From contig JASAND010028488.1 of the NCBI GenBank assembly GCA_030248195.1, forward strand, positions 1 through 64,000: 64,000 nt of DNA, in the 5' to 3' direction. Below the pieces are notes generated by a model. It saw only the letters and a program-made list of their open reading frames with translations. It did no database searches and was not told the DNA's origin. Shown here one piece after another: positions 10,751 through 21,791 of this stretch (positions within the stretch are counted from its first letter, which is position 1; each line of letters begins with the position of its first letter). A program made the translations under genes and the position numbers. The DNA is from Trissonchulus latispiculum (Eukaryota > Nematoda > Enoplea > Enoplida > Ironidae).

Positions 10751-11689
10751 CAAGAGTAAATGCTGGTATCGATCGAAACTGAGATAACTGTCTCTACAAA
10801 AACGTATCAAAACAAAAACGTAAGAGTATTTGTTATTTTAATACTAAGCAAAGTAGCTTGGTTTGAATGCAAAGTTTGAATTAGCACATGGCTAACCGTG
10901 TATCAAATTAAACCTAACCCACAGGCCTATTGCAAGTTCTAAGACGAACACCTAGGCGTAAATGTAAACTGTATATCAAAGCAAACCTCATCCATCACTG
11001 CCAGAAAGATTTTTCGGAAGTTATTCAAACAAACTTTCAAAACAAACAAACTTTTCAAACGATTCAGGTCGGAACAGTTGGTTCTGATTCTGGTTCCGGC
11101 ACTTCTGGCGTACTATGTTGATCGCGCAGAAGGCGCGAATTGTTTTGATCCGATTTAAAAAATAGCTTTATTTTTCTTATTTTTTGATCTTCTTTTCAGC
11201 TCGGTTGTAAAGTAGTCAAAAACTATATTATATACCCAAATTCTAGATAATTCTACATAGATACAACATCGAATCATAATACATGAGGCAGTAAAAGCAA
11301 ATAACAATATTATATTCAAGTTTAAACAGCAAGTTACATATCACAAGGGCAACCTTGTCTATCATATCGCAACGTCGTCAATCGACAGCTTTTCTGCTGT
11401 ATATTTTGGTCACTATTGAACCGCTGCACTCACTGTTGCAATGCGGTAAAAGTTAACCCTCCAAATAATTCTCCTACACTTGTCAGCGTCTAGAGTGGCG
11501 ATGCTCATCCCCGAATACATAGCCCTTGAGCCACGAGTACCATCTCAAATGATAATAGGGTAGAATAATTTAAGCTGTCCTGCTGTCTAATCATGCAATC
11601 GTTGGTACGTTAACGAATTGCAATTAAGTCGCTGAGTCAATTTTCACAACAGGAACATTTGCTAATTGTGCTCCAAAAGTCCGACACGC
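10751..11689. other. Intergenic stretch, no gene recognised
   Basis: AT-rich. It contains a small GC hairpin TCGCGC-AGAAG-GCGCGA at 11122-11138, similar to one at 33782-33798. Short ORFs are unconvincing. Confidence 0.4.
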
Positions 11690-12274
11690 TTATGGACCGT
11701 TATTGCATTTTTGCTGGGATGTTGCAATTGTTTGCACAATAGTTTCACTTTTACCAAAACAACTGGTTTTGAAAAGTTTGAAACAGTAATTTTTGACATA
11801 AGAAATCAGGGCCACATTGGATAAGCTTCCTATTGAACAGTTTAAGCAGATTATCAGTGAAATAAAGTATTCATCATAGGCCCAAGCATAAAGGCTCAGT
11901 GATTGAAACAATAAATTGACCAGTCCCAAAATGACAAATCTAATTTCTGCTCCTAATTTGTACAACGATGTTAGTTTTTTGCGTTCTCGCCAAATGATTG
12001 CAAACGTGCAACCGTAGAATACTAAGGATAATCCAACACTAACAGGAGTAAGATATATATGATATAGTACGGTATATTGATATACATCGTAGTTGACTTC
12101 ATCCACGAAAATCAACAAATTCGAATTCACATCGAAGTAATAGAATGATTTAGATACGATGGACATTAACAAGTTGCTGATCAAAATTAGAGTGTTCGTT
12201 ACAATTATATAAACTTTCAAGCTTTCATGCTGAAATATTTTTCGTCTATCATATTCTTAGCCAATGTACTGTTA

Positions 12275-12823
12275 ACAAGCTAAAGTGTCTGCAAAAGTTT
12301 AAGAGTTTCTGCGGAACATTTCATTAAATTGTAGGCCTGCTGCGCAGAACGCTTTCTTTCTTTCTTGTGATCACTAACTAGGTTTGGTTAATGGTAAATT
12401 ACTAATCTTTGCAGTAAGAAGAACTATCTGTAAAAGATTGAAGTCATTAAGTTGTAGCAGATTATAGTAGCATTGTTGGGTGATAAACTCGTGGAATGCC
12501 TTTTAAATTTGTTGCTTAACTTCAACAATAGAAACTATTTCTTCAGGATTGCTAGCTGCAAAACCGTTGAAACATATCTAAATGGTAGAATCATCCTGAT
12601 TCATATAAACATGTCTTCAAATGTAACACTCTTCTTTTGAAAACTGGTTTCTGATTCAAAATCAAGACAATTGTTTACACCAGTTTCTACGTGCAAAATA
12701 TGCCGATCCTATCTTAAACAACGTAACACACGCTTTTATGCATCCAGCGTGGATTTTTGTTTTAGTCATGCTAAAATCGTCCACTGAGCAAATTTAAAAG
12801 ACCTGCTGCGCTGAGGCGCAGCA
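12275..12823. mobile_element. 549-bp insertion without inverted termini, ending in a hairpin
   Basis: Defined by comparison with the empty site in the intact paralogue, where TGTACTGTTA runs straight into AAATCCAGATAAATC. The insert has no terminal inverted repeats. Its right end carries a perfect 10-bp stem CCTGCTGCGC-TGAG-GCGCAGCAGG followed by a short A run, and CCTGCTGCGC occurs once more near the left side (12335-12344). A 3'-terminal hairpin recalls Helitrons, but no CTRR end is seen. The class is unknown; the insertion itself is certain. Confidence 0.65.
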
Positions 12824-13157
12824 GGAAAAATCCAGATAAATCTGAACATCGCAATCAGTACAAGATGCCACATTTGGCTACTGTATCCGAAACTTGAAAC
12901 CGCTACTAACGTACAGTCAATCACCAAAGATATCTGTCTTTGTAGAATCAAAGTGATTGCCCTATGAAAGCACCACACTAAGAAAAGGATATCAGTTGCT
13001 ATCTGACTTGCAAGCAGTTGATAAATAAAAATTCTGTCCGTTTTGGCTAGTTTACAGAGTACATGAACTACAAAAACTCCGAGAATTAAGCAGAATGACG
13101 TAAAACAAAGCAGTACCACGCCATAACCTCCTGGAATTCCTACAGAAACACTTACTG

Positions 13158-13882
13158 GGACTTAGTATGCAACGCGGACAGTTACTACGTTAAACTGTCC
13201 ACACTTCTGAGCGTGGACAGTTAATGGACGCTTTAATATTAATACTACGCACAAGTATGCAACGCGGACAGTTACACTAAGACTTTAGTGTAAGGTCAGA
13301 TAACACGTTTTGACTAATTGTAACATTAATGACATTGTTTGTCAGAATTAAAAATGTCGCCAGTCTATGACCAAACTGTCGCCAAAGTTTTCTTGGCACA
13401 AGACTTAGTCATCAAGTGCAGGTGTTCTAGAACAAAAGGCTATCACAATCAGAGGCTTTGTCGGAACTTTTAAAAGGCTAAATTCTGGCTCCTTATGGTC
13501 AATTACATATCACACTATCCTTCCTGTAATAACAATTTTTGCCCTATAAATACTCAAAACAGAAATTCTAATCCAAAATTGAGCAGTTAGTTTGTTAAGT
13601 TTATAATATAAACTAAACGACTGCTCGGTTAACTTTTTTTGACAGCACCACGATCACGAAGTTTAAGAAGCATCCGTGAGTAAGTATAGAAAAGTTAAAA
13701 CTTACTCAAAAATTCCCAAATACATATTACTGTCCGCAAATTCACACTGTCTACATCTTAGTGTGTAACTGTCCGCGTTTTCAAACTGTCTTCATCTTAG
13801 TGTGTAACTGTCCGCGTGGCCTACTTGTGCAACACATGTAGACAGTTTAAAGTGAGAACCGTCCGCGTTGCATACTAAGTCC
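13158..13882. mobile_element. 725-bp TIR element with 8-bp target duplication ACTTACTG
   Basis: The left end GGACTTAGTATGCAACGCGG is repeated exactly inverted at the right end. The termini are followed by CTGTCCGCG-type subterminal motifs recurring across the element (13190-13275 and 13720-13870). ACTTACTG directly flanks both ends (13150-13157 and 13883-13890) and is present once in the intact 7TM paralogue, which proves a target duplication. GG-starting termini with 8-bp duplications suggest a Merlin-like element; P or hAT are alternatives. It is non-coding. Confidence 0.85.
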
Positions 13883-13989
13883 ACTTACTGTAGTATTGTT
13901 GAACATTACCAGCTCAAACCAGCCATAGGATAATCCTTGCACTGGCAGCACTCTGCTTTTGCTGTTAAAAACGAATTTTGCAATTAAAT

Positions 13990-14265
13990 TTTATCTAATA
14001 ACAGCAACACGTCTTTGAGGCTAGCATTGCACTGACATTGTACCTGTGTTCTTTTAATTAAGAGTGATGCTGAGTAGCCAACAGATTCAACGAAGTCATC
14101 AGAATGCAAAGTAAAGCACAAGGTTCCGGTTTCTTGTTAACACCTAGTTAATTGGTGGAAGCTAGTGTTGGGCATTGCACCTGCGTCGGTTTAATTAAAA
14201 GTGATACTCAGTAGTCAGCAGATTCTGCGTTACCGAACTTATCTGAATACAAAGTTAAGAATTTT
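13990..14265 (-). pseudogene. Decayed duplicates of the ORF upstream of the 7TM gene
   Basis: The segment 13990-14130 matches 8440-8600 (CACGTCTTTGAGGC, TTAATTAAGAGTGATGCTGAGTAG, AAGGTTCCGGTTTCT), with indels that break the frame. The segment 14165-14265 repeats the same block again (GCACCTGCGTCGGTTTAATTA, CAGTAGTCAGCAGATTCTG). So the upstream unit was duplicated together with the receptor and then partly re-duplicated. Confidence 0.55.
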
Positions 14266-14270
14266 CTTGT

Positions 14271-15191
14271 CTCAAATATTTAAATTGGCTGCTTTGACTC
14301 GCAGGTAACGCCAAATATTTAACTGTTTTATCTTTGGTTGTAATTAAAAGGACCAAGTCATATCTTTCGAGACCTTTATCGACTAGCTGGGGAGGATTTT
14401 TAATTATTGTGAAATCAATCGTCATTATGTAGAAATTAGTTAAAATGTGTGCGCAACCTGAATTTTGCCTATAATTCTCAACTTTGTCACGTGATTACTT
14501 TAGCTAAAAAGCAGCAATCGGGGCAACTAAAAATAGTCTCGGGATATTTTCGTGCAGAACGCATCTGCTAAATTGCAGTCCTCCATCTTGCACAGTGAAT
14601 GAACCACAATCTCCAGAAAAAAATGGTCGTGTTTTTGAAGATCTGCGCTTTTGAAAATTACAGCCTATAGGATAGTAATGGGATAACCACTATTCCTCGG
14701 ATAATTGGCCTCTGTAAGGCCTTTAAAATGATACTCTTGGTTTAATCTTGTGGCATGTGTAGCTCAAGAAATAATGGATTATTGGACTTCTGCAAAATCA
14801 CAAGTTTTTGACTATTTTTATCTCACGATTGGGAAACGACTGAAGGTTACTTCAAAAAGAAAAAACAGCATAACGAGATCTTTCGAGTGAGTGTAGCTAT
14901 GATAATGCAGCTGCTGCCCAACTGTCAGAAATTGTCTAAAACGCTGAACGCTAATGTCTTGTTTTTGAAGCGGAATTGCGCAGAGGAAGTTAGAACGCTA
15001 ACATAAGTGTTTTTGGAAAGTCTCGTAATTTTCCAACTTGGTTTTTGCCGTAAACTAGCAATATAACACAGAAAGGAATCACCACCTTAAGTTAAATTAA
15101 CTTAAGTCAACGCCGTTAACTCCGTTCTCTGTACACAGCCTCTTATTTGTTGTATACTCTTGACTATAGTACTTAGAAAAATGGAAACCAT
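14271..15191. other. Intergenic, downstream of channel gene copy 1
   Basis: No gene, RNA or repeat boundary recognised. It separates the 7TM pseudogene from the 3' end of the first channel-like gene. Confidence 0.4.
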
Positions 15192-18100
15192 TCATTTATT
15201 CGATAACACGTCAATCTTGCTTAAAATTTCCATTGCTAGACTCATAGCAGATGTAATCAAGCCAGCCCCATATACGTAGCATGTTTTGAGTAAGAAATGC
15301 CGGTTATGAACTAAGTCTTTGACATCAGCAGATTCAACAGGCTTTGGTATTTTGAAAGGATTATGATTTTGTAGGAGACGGCTGTAGAGGTCAGGCATTG
15401 ATCCTTGACTTGTTGCTAATACAATGTGCTTCTTAACTTCTGTTGGCAAATTACGCCGGTAATAATAGACTAACTGTTCACCTATAAATAAAAACAGATC
15501 CAAACCTAACTGTATCAAACTTAGTTTGGCGTACCATGAAAATATAAACGTGATTTAATTGATTTGTAAAAAATAAGTGATAAGCAAAATAATAAGAAAA
15601 AGCATAGCGCATTTCCAGTATTGCAGTCATTTTGGGTATGATTGTTCGCGCTGCAAAGACTTAAATAGAGCGTTGCTGTTACAACTTACAATGACCCTTC
15701 AGTTGTCAACCTGTACGGCTCGCCGTTAGAAGTTGTTAGTGAAATTTGCTATCTTGGGGTGTCAGTACAGCTGCTGGTGACGCTAGCTCAGAGATAACGA
15801 ACAGAAATGTCAACGCATCTCGTTCGTTAGCGTCTTTCCATAAATGCATGTAGTCAAACCTACTGCCAGCCTGCAGACAAAACTTGCATTTTCAATGTGA
15901 CAATCATGCCCATATCACTCTATGAATGCGATACGTGGCTTTGCAAGCATATAGAGGCTGTTGCTCTGAAAACGTTTAAAAACCTGTCCTTTCAGTGACT
16001 TCTGGGTGTAAGCAAAGGGAATAGAATCCAAACGACCACTATTCATCATTTAACAACGTGCAGACGAGATTGCAAGAAGGCGAAGTGGACGGATTGTAGT
16101 GGTTAGGGCATGTCCTGCGGATGGACCCCCAGCGATTTCCAAAAATATGACTGGCATCTAACACCCCAGCGAACTGGAAACGGCCCAAGTTGTCATAAAA
16201 AACTGAAGCTTGCCTTCAGAAAAGTTCCTTGGAAACAGTAGAAAAAAGATCTTTTTCGTGAGTCGCTGCCAACTGCAGAAGACCACGACAAATGACGAAG
16301 AAAACTCATTATGGCAATTGGCAATCGTCCCCCGCAGCCTGCAGGGACAGAGGAATACAAGTGAATATATATCCCCTAGAATCTGGCGTTATGCGGAATC
16401 CACATAACGCTATGTGGCTTGTCTGATCACTGGACGTAGGTTTTGAAGATCTCGTCAAGTGTAGTAAGAATACTCCTAGGCTATTCGAGAGCGTGCGAGT
16501 CTAAGTGGTTCATTGGATGCTAACTCCATGGTAGGTGAGCCTACTCCAATTCAACACGACTAAGCTAAGCCATTTCGTAATCATAAACCAATATCTAATT
16601 AGCTAATATCGATCGCCAAAGCTTGCTGATCACGATCACATCCACATAACGCCCGAAAAATACAGAAGTCCACATAAACCCATGTGGATGTCGCAAAATG
16701 CAGGTAAACTAATGAAAAAGTCCAGCCGGAGCCTGAAATAAGTAAATAGGCGAATGGGTAATAGGAGTTTATGTTATGGCCATGTTAGGCGATTTTTTAC
16801 TTTTGATATTTAGTCAATATTCTTCAAGATCTATCCCTTTTGGCTCCTCTCCTTCGCACTCCTCTCGTCGTAGCTAGGCATAGATTGAAGGAACCATAGG
16901 AATTCAATAATAAGTGAGCACTGGGAAAAAGACAACCCGACCTGGCCGTACAGCTTTTGGTACGCGTATGCAACCAGTTAAGGGACGAATCGGCCAGGAT
17001 TCGCTGGACAATATATCCCTCCTCTTCTCTACACCTGTCACATGTTGACTGAAATAGAGCTGACTGATAGTTTATCGTTTGGATTTCGCAGACCCAGCAC
17101 GTTTTTGACGTGCTGCAAAGGATCCTAATTGGAGAGGGATGCGAGCCGCAGCTTTTGCCATTCTCATGTTCGCAAAATTGTGTTTGTTTAAAGCTATTCA
17201 TACACCTCTGACTATGTTAAACAGCGTTCATTATGTTAAAACAACTAGAACTCACCAATTTTTTCTCCAAATCGTATTACTTCAAAACCGGCATAGAGTC
17301 CTGCTGAGCTGTCAAAATCCAATATGAACGTACATCGGGAATCGGATAAAAGCTTTTGTATTGCCAAGCCATACTCATTCATGCTGTACAGTTCCAGCTG
17401 TCCAAGGCTCGTCAAATACTATGATTATAAAAAAACAGCGTCTGTTTCCTTTTTCGAATTATGCCAAATTCAAAAATCTGCACAAATATGCTACGCAAAA
17501 GAAACGCATTTATATCTAACATCAAATAGTGGTATATGTCAGCACATATTGGACCAGTTTGTCCAGGTATTCTGGCTTTATTTTGGCTTGACGAAATAGG
17601 GTCATTAATCATACAAGTAAGGCCATTGATCACGGATGGAGATGCCTTTCAACGTACACAGGATTATAAGTTTATAACATAGCATTAAATTTCCAAAACA
17701 GCGTTATCAAATTATATTACTTACCTACTACCTACGTGTTTACTTACCAACGTATATTTAATTTCTGTTTGTTAAATAGTTTACCAAAACATGTTGACAT
17801 TTGTGAATTGCTAACGTGAAATGCTTGACAGAGGGAATGATTTTACGTGTACTTGCGACTCAACATGGGAAAGGCCGAGGATGCTTTTTTATAATGCCTT
17901 TCTGGTTTTCAAATTTTCCCAGTTCTTGCCTGTTTACATCTGCCACTTTGTAACAACGTTAAAAATTGTGTGTCAAAAATTCGAAAATAATAATAACGTA
18001 GTTTAGGAAACATAACACTCATGAAACTGATTTATGCCATCAAAGTAGAAGATAAGACCGTGTACAACAATTTACACAAACCCCCATAACATCCTCAACC

Positions 18101-21100
18101 TTGATCCTTGATCCTGAGCTTCGGATCCTTCAATTTGGGTTTCCGAATTGGGTTCGGAAAAGTGACCGAAAATGTCTAAAATTCCCTCACTTAAATATTG
18201 GCTAAACTAATTTGCATATTACGAAAATTTGGAATTTCTAATTTCCATATTAATTCTGAAGTTTGTGTAGTTTTCAAACAAGGAAATTTCCACAAAATAC
18301 CCCTCTGTTAAAAGTGCGCGACCTCGCCGCGGTCCATACAGTCAGTAGAATAAAAGTTCAGTTAACTAAGGCCCCATTTCTTTAAAGATTAAACGGATTA
18401 GATTAAAATTAATCCGCACTAAAGAAACAGCACCTCGGATTAAATGGATTAAAATTAAATCCAGCGAGTTAGACGAGTTAAACGACTAAATTTAGTCCTG
18501 TTTCTTTAATGCACCTAGCATTAAAATTTTAATCTAATCCTGTTTCTTTATTCACACTTTGGATTAAAAATGGAAGAGTTTAGTCGCTATTTCTTTAAAG
18601 ATTGATTTCAGTCCGTTTACTCTGTCTCCTACATCAACTACAGTACGACCAAAAAATGTGTGTTCAAACTTTGACCGTTTATAGCAGATTAGCCTATTGG
18701 AGTAAACCCCAACAATGTATATATTTCTAGAATCGTCAGGAACTCGAGATTTCGAAAATCTGTACAAATATGGAAATCCGGGTTTCATTTACGGAAAATC
18801 TAAAATTTTTAGTTTTTCGCCGATTTTTTATCGCTATTGAAATTTTGTTTCCACCATCGAATAGAGCTGATTCAACTGCATATTTTTGCTCTTACAAGCT
18901 TTTCGCGAAAACGCACCCAATTTCCGGAATTCCGGGTTTTCAAAATTACCGGATTTTAAAAATTCTCCTATACCGGCAAGATGAGTATCATTCAAAAGCT
19001 CTTAACGAGCTGAACAACTTTTATAATAGTACAAACTCTTGAAAATGCACTCAACTCCCTGAATTTTCGAATTTAAAAAAATTTTCTCCAATACCCCACA
19101 ATATGGGTATCATTTGAAAGCCCTTGATGAGCTGACTAACTTTTGTAATCGAATCGATATCTGAAAATGCACCAAATTCCCGTAATTCACGAAAACCGGA
19201 TCGAACACTAGCTAGCTAACATGTGTTTCCTGAATTCCGGGAGTTTGGTGCATTTTCAGACATTGATTCTATTGCAAAAGTTGTTCAGCTCACCAATAAC
19301 TTTCAAGTGAAACCCATATTGTGGGGTATTGGAGAAAATTTTTAAGATCCGGAAAATCCGGTTTTCGCTAATTCCGGGAACTGAGTGCATTTTCAAGTGT
19401 TTATTCTACTACAAAAGTTGTTCAGCGCGATAAGAGCATTCGAACGATACCCATCTTGTGGGTATTGGAGATAATTTTCAAAATCCGGAAATTTTGAAAA
19501 CTCGGATTTCCGGAAACTGGGTGCATTTTCGTGAAAAGGTTGTAATTGCAAAATATGCAGTTGGACCAGCTGTATTTGATCGTGGAAACAAAATTTTCAT
19601 AACGATAGAAATTTGGCAAAAAACTAAAAATTTTAGATTTTCCGTAAATGAAACCCGGAATTCCGGATTTTTCTAAATTTTCAAAATCTCGAGTTCTAGA
19701 CGATTCTAAAAATATATACATTGTCGGGGTTTAGTCCAAAGGCTAATCTCCTATAAACGGTCAAAGTTTGTACACACATTAGTACTACAGTTGTTAATCC
19801 TAAAGCAGCAACACGAATTTAAAACGAATTAAAAGTTGGCGGATTAAAATGTTTAATCGCTGTTTCTGTAATGGCGGATTGAAAGGGATTAAAATTAACT
19901 CGTTTAATCCGAGGAACTAGGATTAAATTCAGGATTAAAAATGGTCGGATTAAACGAGTTAATTTTAATCCGTTTAATCCGTTTAACCCTGCATTAAAGA
20001 AACAGCCGTTAAAATTTTAATCCAACAGATTTTTAATCCGTTTAATCCGAAAAACATAATCTTTAAAGAAATAGGCCCTAAGCTAACCTACCTATTAGTA
20101 CATAATAAAACAACATTAGTACAAGAAAGGAATTTAAAACTGCATCTCTCACCTGCACGAAGCCGACTACAACACAGTGCTGGCTTAACGGGTACACGTA
20201 GAACTACACCGGAACCACCGGGACAGATAGAAAAGACAAAAAAATGTATACAGGACAGAAAATTAAGACCTCAACGAGGAAGCACCCTCACAAAAGTGAG
20301 GCTAACGTTTGAACAACAATAAGATATCTTGAACTTCAGAACAATATTCCGGAATCTTTTTCGCGAACCTCCGACAAAATTATAGAAAAGGAATTTGAAC
20401 CAAACATTTCAATATGGACTAACAATGCCAAAACATAAGGTAGGTGAATTGAATAAAACACATAGATAAATTACAAGAAAATAAAGCACCGACAAATTAG
20501 TATCATGGCAAAAATAGCAGCGTACACAAGATGGCAAGAATTTTGAAAGAAAAGTATCGTGTTCTATCTTAGAACAGAAAACAAAACAGAAACACAAACA
20601 AATAGTTAGAAACCCGAAAAGAACAAGATGAGTAAAATACGACAAAATAACAAAGATTTACAATTACTTGTTGGGTAGCCAGTTGGTCACAATCATCACT
20701 TGGTACGGTTTACACCGGATGCGCTACATATGTATGAAGCATTTATGGATGCTACTAGTACAGCATAAGTGCTCCTTATGATATTGCTATTGCAGTGAGA
20801 TATCTGTAATGACTATAAAGCGATGAAAAAAAGACCGTAGAAACATGAACATTTAAGGCAGCTCGTACGGTGACTGTGTGTTTCGTAAAATATTTGCAGT
20901 TAAAGTTTAGGAAAATCCACAGAGGCATATTACCCACAAAAATGCAAGGAACAAAAGAGAATAGAGCTCACAGAAGAAACAAAAACAGTTAAAAGAGTGC
21001 AAATACAAAAAAGGCATAAAATACAAACATATTCGTAAAAATAAGTGAAAAACTAAAAACAATAACGAAAAAAACGAGCAATGATAATTTCTAGCAAGTT

Positions 21101-21791
21101 TTCAACTTACTGTATAGTATGATATGTTGTTGTAGTATTCCATTGCTTCTTTAAATGCAATTATACCGCAGCTACCGCTTCTTATCTTAGCCACTATACT
21201 ATCATAAGTTGACTCCTTAAACTGGTCATCTGCGATCAATGAGATAACGACTCCCCCACTTTCGGTGGCTGCAACCAGAGACAAAATTGTTAAGGTAATT
21301 GTCTGTGCAAATTGCAATAGTTGTTTCCATAATGTTGGATACGGGGAGTCATAAAACTTTAACCATTGAAGCACAGGTTTCGAATGGGTGACTGTTATTA
21401 GAAATAATCGCAGCACTAATAATGTCACGTATACGCTCCATCCAGCCGAAGCATTGTTGAATATTTTTTCACCCACTGATGTTTTTGTCACAAGTATAGG
21501 ATTTTCTATAAACAATGGGACTGTTGGCTCCGCTACATCACTTAATGCTGATGTATACCCATCTGTAAGGCACATAACATCTATTTCGTTGTCAAAGAAT
21601 GCTGGTACAATTTTCTCATAACTAAACTTTCGCAGTTGCACGGTGAACCCATAACTTGTTAAAACGTCATAAATAATATGCACTTCAAATCCTGGAAAAC
21701 AACTTTCATTGTTGGGAAAACGAGAAAAGCAGGGATTTGACCAGGGTTCATATACATTGCATCCGACCACAAGGCTGAATGGAAGCTTCAT
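15192..21791 (-). CDS. Compact ionotropic glutamate receptor-like protein, copy 1, 377 aa, three exons
   Basis: Exon 1 is 21111-21791 (ATG at 21791; donor GTAAGT), exon 2 is 17256-17418 (acceptor ATAG, donor GTGAGT), and exon 3 is 15192-15481 (acceptor TATAG, stop TGA). They total 1134 bp with intron phases 0 and 1. Exon 1 holds the first ligand-binding half (SFPGFEVHIIYDVL-type segment at 32-44; EPTVPLFIENPILVT at 88-102, matching the usual pre-M1 strand). It also has M1 (about 118-135), a pore/M2 zone, M3 (about 161-186) and the start of S2. Exon 2 is the middle of S2. Exon 3 ends in M4 (FLLKTCYVYGAGLITSAMSL). There is no amino-terminal domain. M3 lacks the SYTANLAAF signature and reads AATESGGVVISLI instead. 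It is probably a chemosensory ion channel of the plasma membrane; the ligand is unknown. Confidence 0.75.
15690..16370 (+). pseudogene. Non-LTR retrotransposon 3' ORF fragment in intron 2 of channel copy 1
   Basis: Translated across frame changes it shows SSEITNRN, then a TKLAFSM..ISLYECDTW stretch, then GHVLRMDPQRFP, then a basic tail with TPQRTGNGPS. This order (YLG-strand, TKL..LYG.ETW, W.GH..RM...R.P, basic tail) is the C-terminal connection region common to RTE/CR1-type LINEs. Several frameshifts and stops are present and the reverse transcriptase core is absent. It lies in the opposite orientation to the host gene. Confidence 0.6.
16371..17255. other. Remainder of intron 2 of channel copy 1
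   Basis: No exon or RNA recognised. CCACATAA(C/A) motifs recur at 16399-16407, 16641-16648 and 16671-16678, with CATGTGGATG near 16681-16690, suggesting a small degraded inverted-repeat element. Confidence 0.35.
18370..20078. mobile_element. Harbinger-like foldback element, 1709 bp, TAA target duplication
   Basis: It lies in intron 1 of channel copy 1. The ends are GGCCCCATTTCTTTAAAGAT and its partner, whose complement is GGGCCTATTTCTTTAAAGAT. TAA flanks both ends (18367-18369 and 20079-20081). The outer arms consist of ATTAAAATTAATCC/GGATTAAACG repeats. Further in, the arms pair through CAAACTTTGACCGTTTATAG, CCCCAACAATGTATATATTT and related segments. The inner arms hold imperfect units of about 120-130 bp (TTGAAAATGCAC..CCAATACCC..GGGTATCATT). 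Nearly the whole element is one long inverted repeat. It is non-coding. Confidence 0.8.
20082..21110. other. Intron 1 remainder of channel copy 1
   Basis: A-rich DNA with no recognisable exon. The GTAAGT donor of exon 1 lies at its right edge (21105-21110, minus strand). Confidence 0.45.

Larger units (their letters stand above)
11690..13906 (-). pseudogene. Disrupted paralogue of the 7TM receptor gene
   Basis: It aligns with 7444-8349 along its whole length once two insertions are removed. The C-terminal half (helices 4-7) lies at 11690-12270. The middle (helices 1-3) lies at about 12824-13149, and the start codon is near 13904-13906. Helix 4 is preceded by a one-base deletion at about 12219 relative to the intact copy, which turns an Ala-Cys-Lys codon run into a premature TGA frame. 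A 549-bp insertion (12275-12823) splits the helix 3 to 4 connection and a 725-bp insertion (13158-13882) splits the N-terminus. The copy at 7444-8349 shows the uninterrupted sequence at both sites. It cannot encode a receptor. Confidence 0.85.

Noticed and set aside
16824..17201. 125-codon minus-strand ORF with several Cys residues (CDRCREEEGY).
   Set aside because: Considered as a LINE zinc tail, but Cys/His spacing does not fit and no RT or RNase H neighbour is present; it lies in an intron.
20409..20645. 78-codon minus-strand ORF rich in Phe and Cys.
   Set aside because: Composition follows the A-rich plus strand; no motif.
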